DNA of 35,756 bases, taken from contig JAQWJQ010000019.1 in the NCBI GenBank assembly GCA_029248265.1, positions 1-35,756 on the forward strand. Direction: 5' to 3'. Shown here in pieces: positions 30,287 to 35,756 of this stretch. The notes under the pieces were generated by a model. That model was not told the DNA's origin, did no database searches, and saw nothing but the letters and a program-made list of their open reading frames with translations. The position numbers and the translations under genes are program-made. This stretch comes from Planctomycetota bacterium (lineage in GTDB: Bacteria; Planctomycetota; UBA1135; GCA-002686595). Numbering within the stretch: the first letter of the stretch is position 1; every line of letters starts with the position of its first letter.

Positions 30287-32803
30287 ATGTGGTATCGAAT
30301 CCCGATCCTGGCTGCCGCAGGAGCCGCGACGCTCGCAGCCTGCGGAACGGACGGCATCCAGGTCTCAGCGCCCGAGACGACCGTCGGCTTCGCCTCGGGG
30401 GCCTCGGGGCACGGGGAGGATGACGGCGCCCTCTTCATCGCGGTCGAGCTCACCACAGCCCTCACGGCGATCGAGCAGCCCGTATCCGTCACGGTCACGG
30501 ACGGCCTGTCCGGGTCCGCCACCAGCGGAGCCGACTACGTGCCGTTCGCCCCCACGGAGGTCTCCTTCCCCGCAGGTACGGCGAGCGGGTCCACGGCCCT
30601 GGTGCGGTTCACCGCCCTCGGGGACGACCTCGCAGAGGGAAGCCCCGAGACCGTTCGCCTCGTCCTCAACGACGCCTCGGGGGCCTCACTCGGCAGCGTG
30701 ACCGAGACCCTGATCAGCCTCGCGGACACGGAGCGCGCCGACGTGCGCTTCGTCAACGCCACGAGCCTCACGCCCGACGAGTCCACGGCGAGCTACGGCA
30801 TGGACGTTCAGCTGGTCCTCACTGGCGGCGCGACCTTGGCCTACGACATCGACCTCCTCGCCGTGGACGGCGGCAGCGGGAGCGCGACCTCCACCGAGGA
30901 CTACGGGGCCGTCGCCCCGGCGGCGATCCAGTTCAGCGCCGGCACGCCCTCAGGGACCACGCGCACCGTCACCGTCGACGTCCTCGACGACGCCCTGCTG
31001 GAGGGACCGGAGACGGTCAACCTGATCCTCTCCGGAGGTGACCTCACCCAGCTCGCCCTCGCGGGGCCCACCCAGCACGTACTCACGATCCTCGACGACG
31101 AGGCGGCTCCGGAGTCCTTCTTCGTGGCGAGCCATGGACCGGCGACCGGGCTCGAGATGACCCTCGCCTCCGGGGATTCGATCGACCTTGGAGCGGCCCC
31201 CAACGAGGGCAGCCCCGGCCCGGCGACCCTCCTCGTCTTCGCCAACGAAGGCGGCGTGGACATGGCCCTGGGCCAGCCCACCTTCAGCGGGGCCGACCCG
31301 ACTGACTTCGCCCTCGAGGTGGAGGCCGCCACCTTTGAAGGCGGCGAGATGGTCGTCGCGTCGATGTCAGCCCCCGGCGAGACCTTCGACCTGGCCGCCC
31401 CGTTCGTGCGTGCCGCCGCCCTCGGCCCGCCCGCCGCCGCGGGACGCCCTGGCGTCGAGGTGACCGTCGACGCCGCCGGCCTCGCAGATCTCGTGGGCTT
31501 CGACCACGTCCGCCTCCACGGCTTCCCCATCCCGGGAGGTGGAGAGATCACCCTGGAGCTGGACCGAATCCCGCTCCCCGTCGCCGCGGATGCCGTGCTG
31601 TCGGTGGACGGCTCGCCCGTCCCCGGGGGACTCAAGGCTGCGCTCGGCGACCTCTCGACCTGGGGCGGCCGCGCCCTGGAGCTCCCCGGAAGCCGCGTCT
31701 TCCTCGCCCTGCGCGAGGACGGCCCCGAGGGCTGGATCGAGCTGCCCTTCGAGGACGGGCGCTTCATCCACCTCACCACCGAGGCCGCCGCCACCTCCGA
31801 AGCGGCCGCCCAGTGCCGCCTCATCCACGAGGATGATCTGATGGCCCTCGCGCCGGGGGCCCGCCCGCCCCTGTGCGGAGGCATGGAGCTCGCGCCTGGC
31901 GCCCTGCTCCCTTCCCAGTCCGCCTCCCCGGACCACGGCGCACAGCCGGGCGGCGGGGACCCGCCGACCTCCGGCCTGGTGACCGTGACCGCTTGCCGCC
32001 TCGCCATCGAGACCGACTGGCAGTTCTTCCAGAAGTTCGGGAACGCTCCCGACGCCACGGCCTATGTCACGGGGCTCATCGCGGCGATCAGCGACGTGTA
32101 CTTCGAGCACGTCCAGACGACCCTCTCGATCGCCTACCTGGGCCTCCACTCCACCTCCGCCGACCCCTGGACGGCGCCCGACCTAGGGGCCAGCGCGGGG
32201 GCGGTGCTCAGCGAGTTCAGGAGCGCGTGGAACAGCTCGGGGTGGCCCGTGACCGCCGACCTCGCGCACTTCATGTCCGGCGCTGATCTCGGCGGCGGCA
32301 TCGCGTACGTGGACGTGCTCTGCAGGCCGAACTTCGCCTACGGCGTCAGCGGCAACCTGAACGGGAACATCGACTGGGGGAGCTGGACAGGGAACCCGGG
32401 GAGCTTCACCTGGGACTTCGTGGTGGTGGCCCACGAGCTCGGACACAACTTCGGTGCCGAACACACCCACGAGTACTGCCCGCCCATCGACACCTGCACG
32501 AGCAACTGCACCGGCAGCAACACCTGCAGCCTGGGCACGCTGATGAGCTATTGCCACTCGTGCGGAGGCATGAACAGCGTCGACCTCCGGTTCCACCCGC
32601 AGGTCTCCAACATCATGCGGAGCCGGGTCGACGCCAGCTGCCTGGGCGACGCGACCATGCAGGCGGGGGACACCATCCAGTATCGCCTGCGCTTCGCGCC
32701 CCGCAGCGGTGCGGGCGTGAAGAACGCCACCCTGGACGTCGAGCACGACGCCGCGAACGCGCCGTCCCCCTTCACGATCAACGTGACGGGCCTGGCCCAG
32801 TAG
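30287..32803 (+). CDS. Lipoprotein with two Calx-beta domains and an M12-like zinc metalloprotease domain
   Basis: 838 residues from ATG 30287, which has a purine-rich GAGAGGGTGAG before it. The lipobox is LAAC (C19), so the protein is anchored to a membrane. Two Calx-beta repeats (about residues 35-150 and 155-265) show the GSATSGADY / GSATSTEDY and ETVRLVL / ETVNLIL signatures. A 400-residue less defined middle follows. Near the C-terminus is a reprolysin-type site H716-E-L-G-H720-N-F-G-A-E-H726 with a Met-turn at M753 in LMSYCHSC and a Cys-rich loop, as in ADAM-like M12B enzymes. It presumably degrades or processes extracellular protein with calcium-binding spacers. It begins 109 bases after the sulfatase; that gap holds no other gene. 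The convergent dsbD ends 22 bases away. Confidence 0.85.
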   Translation: MWYRIPILAAAGAATLAACGTDGIQVSAPETTVGFASGASGHGEDDGALFIAVELTTALTAIEQPVSVTVTDGLSGSATSGADYVPFAPTEVSFPAGTASGSTALVRFTALGDDLAEGSPETVRLVLNDASGASLGSVTETLISLADTERADVRFVNATSLTPDESTASYGMDVQLVLTGGATLAYDIDLLAVDGGSGSATSTEDYGAVAPAAIQFSAGTPSGTTRTVTVDVLDDALLEGPETVNLILSGGDLTQLALAGPTQHVLTILDDEAAPESFFVASHGPATGLEMTLASGDSIDLGAAPNEGSPGPATLLVFANEGGVDMALGQPTFSGADPTDFALEVEAATFEGGEMVVASMSAPGETFDLAAPFVRAAALGPPAAAGRPGVEVTVDAAGLADLVGFDHVRLHGFPIPGGGEITLELDRIPLPVAADAVLSVDGSPVPGGLKAALGDLSTWGGRALELPGSRVFLALREDGPEGWIELPFEDGRFIHLTTEAAATSEAAAQCRLIHEDDLMALAPGARPPLCGGMELAPGALLPSQSASPDHGAQPGGGDPPTSGLVTVTACRLAIETDWQFFQKFGNAPDATAYVTGLIAAISDVYFEHVQTTLSIAYLGLHSTSADPWTAPDLGASAGAVLSEFRSAWNSSGWPVTADLAHFMSGADLGGGIAYVDVLCRPNFAYGVSGNLNGNIDWGSWTGNPGSFTWDFVVVAHELGHNFGAEHTHEYCPPIDTCTSNCTGSNTCSLGTLMSYCHSCGGMNSVDLRFHPQVSNIMRSRVDASCLGDATMQAGDTIQYRLRFAPRSGAGVKNATLDVEHDAANAPSPFTINVTGLAQ

Positions 32804-32825
32804 GGCTCACCCGCCGCGCGGAGCC
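32804..32825. terminator. Short GC dyad between convergent genes
   Basis: GGCTC and GAGCC bracket a GC-rich core in the 22 bases between the stops of the metalloprotease (plus) and dsbD (minus). It may end both transcripts; the stem is only about 5 bp, so support is weak. Confidence 0.35.
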
Positions 32826-35378
32826 TCAGCGCGCCTCGAGGTCCTCCGTGACCACCGTCATGAACTCCACGAAGGGCGACCAATCCTTGATGGTCCCACC
32901 CTGGAAGCGGCCGAGCTCCTCCTCGGAGGAGGGGTCCACCGCCACGTAGATGGGCTGGGCGGGGCTGCCCGCAAGGGTGTCGATCAGGCCCGCGATGCGC
33001 TCTCGGAGCTCGAGATCGTGGGCGTCCGAGTGGAGCCGGGCCTCGACCCAGCGTTGCTTGAGTGCGCGGACTTCAGGCTTGGGGAAGATGGAGACCTCCA
33101 TCTTGCGGCAGACCACTCATGTGTGACCGGTGAAGTTCACCAGGACCCCCAGCCCTCGCTCTCGCGCGACCTTCAGGGCCAGGTCGTAGTCGTCCAACAC
33201 CACCAGCGAGCCGGCCTGGCGCTTGACGCCCGCGGGAAGGGCCAGGCTCCCAGCGCTGCTGACGACCTCGGCCTTGTGGGTCTCCACCAGGCCACGGGAG
33301 TAGCTCGGCGGCGGCGCCATGGCTGACATGATCGTCTCGTCGAGGTGATACCCCAGGACCCCCATGAAGCAGTAGGCAGACCCGATCAGGGTCACCAGGC
33401 CGCCGCAGAGCCGGCCGGGTCCGATCTCGCCGTCGGGGGACTCGCCCTTCAGGTTGATGCGGCCGAAGAGGTACATGGCCGCGGCGAGGCCGATCGCCGC
33501 CCACATCATCAGGAAGACCTCGCGCGGCAGCCAGCCGGCCTGCAGGGCGATGTCCGCGTTGGAGAAGAACTTCAGCGCGGCGGCCAGCTCCACGAAGCCC
33601 ATGAACACCTTGAGCGTGTTCATCCATCCGCCAGCGGAGGGGATCGCGCTCAGGCGGCTGGGGATCAGCGCCAGGACGACGAACGGCGCCGCCATGGTCG
33701 CGCCGAACACCCCCATGCCGATCACGATGCGCATCACGCCGCCGCTGGCGCCCGCGGCGATCAGCGTGCCGACGAAGGGGCCCGTGCAGGTGAAGCTCGT
33801 GATCACCAGCGTCAGGCCCATGAGGAAGACGCCGTAGATGCCGCCGGTCCCGCTGGCCTTACCCGCAGCCCCCATGAGGAAGGCGGGCGGGTTCAGGTTG
33901 ATGGCCCCGAAGAGCGCGAGGGCGAACACGACGAACAGGACGCCGATGAACAGGTTGGTCACATAGTGCGTGGCGAAGGGCACCAGCAAGGGGCCGGCGA
34001 GCACGCCGAGGAGCACGAACATCAGCACGATCCCGAGCCCGTACACCGAGGCCAGCAGGAGCGCGTTGCCGCCCCGCTCGTCCGCCTGCTTGGTGAAGAA
34101 GGAGATCGTGATGGGGATCATCGGGTAGGTGCAGGGCATCAGCAGCGTGAAGAGCCCCGCGCCGATGGCCAACAGAATGAACTCCAGCAGCCCCTCGCTC
34201 TCGGTCTCCTGGCCGAAGGAGCGCCGCTCGCCGTCGGCCGCGGGGGCCTCGATCGTGGGCGTCGATCCGGCTGCGCCGACGACGGACTCCGCGACGTCCA
34301 CGGCGCCGGACTCCGGCGCGGCGTCCGCCCCGGCGCTGGGCGCAGCGTCCGGTTCCATGTCCGCCCCTGCGCCGCCGCTGGCGGCCTGCGGGAGGGTCCA
34401 CGTGGCGAAGGCCGCCGCGAACAAGGCGTCCGAACCGGCGCCCACGACCTCGACCCCGGAGAGGTTGACCGGGAGGCAGGAGCCGTCGTCGCACGACTGG
34501 CCGTCGAGGCTGATCTCCAGATCGCCCGGGTCGAACTCGTCGAAGGCCTCACCGCGGAGGGCGAAGTGGAAGAGACCCTCGTGGGCCCAGAGCCACCCCT
34601 TCTCCTCGTCCGCAGCGTCCTGGACGTAGCGGAACGGTTCGGGATAGTGGACGTCCTCGTCCCAGTCCACGTTGCCGCCCTCGACGGTGACCGTGGTCGG
34701 GGACCCGATCCCCGGCCCCATGTCCTCGGCGCTGGGGCCGTGGTACATGTGCCAGTGCTCGGGCGTCGCCACCTGCACCACGAGCTCGACGATCTCGCCG
34801 TCGTCCCCGTCGAGCACCCGGGCGAAGGCCCGCGCCGCCGCCGCCTCGTCGCCAAAGGCAGGGCTCCACTGCAGGGGGTCCTCCTCAGGCTCCGCGAGCA
34901 GCGACTCGGGGAAGCCCTCCCAGACGGACTCCGGGCCGGCCCCGAGGGTCGCCAGGTCCTCGTCGAACGGGAGGCACTGGTTCTCGTTGCACACCTGCCC
35001 CTCGACAAGAGCGCCGACCGCGCCGGCGTCGACTCCAGCGGCCGCGGCGCCACGGGCGGCGGCGAAGAAGTACGTCTTCTTGTCGAAGACGCGCGCCGGG
35101 CCATAGCCCACGTCGGGCTTCACCTTCGGCTCGGGGTACCAGACCTCGCTCCACTCCGCGCCCTCGACCTCTCCGAGGGTCACCGTCGTCGGCAGCCCCC
35201 CGACCTCGCTCGGGTCCCCCTTGTCATAGACCCAGCAGCCGTAGGACGGCCGGATCTGGATCGCCACGAGCACGTCGTCGCCAGCAGCCTTCGAGAACAG
35301 CTTGACCTTGACGTCCTGAGCGATCGCCGGCGCGAGCGTCCCGAAGGCGATGAGGAGGAGAGAGAGGAGTCGGGACAT
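32826..35378 (-). CDS. dsbD: DsbD-type thiol:disulfide interchange selenoprotein (in-frame TGA read as selenocysteine)
   Basis: 850 residues if the TGA at 33119-33117 is read through. DsbD carries electrons from cytoplasmic thioredoxin across the membrane to periplasmic partners. Signal peptide 1-21 (ends APAIAQ). Two DsbD-alpha-like domains follow, with Cys pairs C130-NENQ-C135 and C296-DDGS-C301. An Ala/Pro/Gly linker leads to the eight-helix core, with C416 (LMPCTYPMIPI) and C531 (FTCTGPFVGT). The C-terminal thioredoxin domain reads VLVNFTGHT-TGA-VVCRKME; family members have FTGxTCxxCRKME, so the TGA (residue 754) replaces exactly the first catalytic Cys, and the frame continues unbroken for 96 more residues. 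A SECIS-like hairpin follows. The ATG has AAGGA before it. A chance Cys-to-TGA mutation is the main alternative; the hairpin argues against it. Confidence 0.85.
33085..33104 (-). other. Predicted bacterial SECIS element
   Basis: In the dsbD mRNA, 8-bp arms AAGAUGGA and UCCAUCUU pair perfectly around a GGUC tetraloop. The stem begins 12 bases and the loop 20 bases after the UGA, inside the 16-37-base range known for bacterial SECIS loops. Guanines in a 3-14-base apical loop are the feature recognised by SelB; E. coli fdhF also has GGUC-containing loop sequence. The hairpin lies in coding sequence (KMEVSIF), as required in bacteria. Confidence 0.8.
33117..33119 (-). other. Recoded TGA (selenocysteine codon) in dsbD
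   Basis: The TGA is in frame with both sides and gives a U-V-V-C redox motif. The upstream part alone would lack the thioredoxin active site; the downstream part alone (96 residues, GTG first) would lack the first Cys and the first strand of the fold. No selA, selB, selC or selD gene is in this window. Confidence 0.8.
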
Positions 35379-35625
35379 CGTTGGTCCTTGATCAATGGGG
35401 CCCAGCGCGACGATGGACGCATCTGGGCGGCGATAGAGGGGTCCAGGGCCGGCCAGTGCGTCACCGTGGGCCCCGGATGGGGTACGTAGTTTAAGCGTCC
35501 CATTAGGGCGTTCTTGGGCCTATTACGTCTCGTAAGCGTGTCTCGTTTATGTTCCTCGCCTCTGGGCTCATGGCGCGGCGACCCGACCTCCGACATATGC
35601 CGATGGACCAGAACCCAATCCCATC
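35379..35625. other. Divergent intergenic region, locally AT-richer
   Basis: 247 bases between dsbD (minus) and the last gene (plus). The half near 35485-35560 is clearly less GC-rich than the rest of the window (runs such as GTAGTTTAAGCG, CCTATTACGTCTCGTAAGCG and CTCGTTTATGTTCC). The half-repeat TAAGCGT occurs at about 35493 and 35533. I expect promoters here for both genes but cannot fix a convincing -35/-10 pair. No ORF or RNA gene was recognised. Confidence 0.4.
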
Positions 35626-35756
35626 ATGAAGCGCACCCACGCCCTCCCCTTGCTCCTGAGCACCCTGACGGTCTTCTCCTTTGCAGGTCAACAGAGGTCC
35701 CAGCGGACCCGTGGCACGGCAAAGGGCACGCCGCAAGAGACCGTCCAGGAAGAGAG
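35626..35756 (+). CDS. N-terminus of a secreted protein (3' end outside window)
   Basis: The frame ATG-AAG-CGC is open to the end of the window, 43 complete codons. MKRTHALPLLLSTLTVFSFA is a clear Sec signal peptide with a likely cleavage after SFA. The mature start (GQQRSQRTRGTAKGTPQETV) is basic and polar with no recognisable domain. No ribosome site precedes the ATG. Function unknown; too short to classify. Confidence 0.65.
   Translation, partial: MKRTHALPLLLSTLTVFSFAGQQRSQRTRGTAKGTPQETVQEE

Noticed and set aside
28255-30522. A 755-codon minus-strand open frame opposite the sulfatase, running into rpiA
   Set aside because: It overlaps two clear genes, and its composition is that of an antisense frame.
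32826-33116. A separate 96-residue protein starting with GTG directly after the dsbD TGA
   Set aside because: It is in the same frame, begins in the middle of the thioredoxin active site, has no ribosome site of its own and would lack the first Cys. Read-through explains both parts.
33117-35378. dsbD as a nonsense-mutated pseudogene
   Set aside because: There is no other damage across 850 codons, the stop falls precisely on the residue most often replaced by Sec, and a SECIS-like hairpin follows. It remains the fallback if the genome lacks sel genes.
1-35756. CRISPR array, tRNA/rRNA, insertion sequence or prophage
   Set aside because: No regular spaced repeats, cloverleaf, transposase, integrase or phage structural genes were recognised on either strand.

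Overview
This is a GC-rich bacterial chromosome segment of about 35.8 kb, densely packed with genes. The mix suggests a member of the Planctomycetota or a close relative. It combines a formylglycine sulfatase, a Calx-beta/metalloprotease lipoprotein, enlarged flagellar hook proteins, mostly SD-less starts and many ATGA/GTGA overlaps. This placement is an inference; there is no rRNA, tRNA or marker gene here to prove it. I saw no CRISPR array, insertion sequence, integrase or prophage gene.

Layout. (1) 1-815: the C-terminal part of a sensor histidine kinase. (2) 925-11137, plus strand: a haem (tetrapyrrole) cluster hemE-hemN-hemY-hemX/ccsA-like-hemA-[DUF3500 protein]-hemC-hemD-hemL. It covers glutamyl-tRNA to protoporphyrin except hemB; hemH is also absent from the window. 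(3) 11186-12567: gmhA and an M14-type lipoprotein peptidase, ending at a strong hairpin shared with the convergent flagellar operon. (4) 27700-12640, minus strand: flagellar genes in two operons, fliK-flgD-flgE and flgF-flgG-flgA-flgH-flgI-flgJ-flgN-flgK-flgL-(FliE-like)-GNAT, with a methyltransferase gene between them. (5) rpiA (minus) diverges from a sulfatase (plus), which is followed by a large lipoprotein metalloprotease. (6) 35378-32826, minus: a DsbD-type thiol:disulfide interchange protein with an in-frame TGA. (7) The start of a secreted protein runs off the right end.

Main discoveries. First, the DsbD reading frame has a TGA exactly where the first Cys of the C-terminal thioredoxin CXXC motif belongs (FTGHT-U-VVC-RKME). 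Twelve bases downstream is a perfect 8-bp hairpin with a GGUC loop, the form expected of a bacterial SECIS element. I read this as one 850-residue selenoprotein, not two ORFs or a pseudogene. Second, each flagellar operon starts with a near-perfect sigma-54 promoter, and each promoter has a pair of GGAAAG-NN-CTTCC palindromes upstream. The nearer palindrome is centred 76-77 bp from the predicted start in both cases, which looks like the enhancer of an undescribed flagellar activator. Third, six genes have TANNNT exactly 6 or 7 bases before the start codon, and both sigma-54 starts fall 1-2 bases before an ATG, so leaderless mRNAs appear to be common in this organism.

How the genes fit together: the haem cluster makes protoporphyrin for cytochromes, and DsbD supplies reducing power outside the membrane (cytochrome c maturation, disulfide repair). 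The flagellar genes build the rod, P/L rings, hook, hook cap, hook-length ruler and hook-filament junction. Filament, motor, export and flgB/flgC genes are not in this window.
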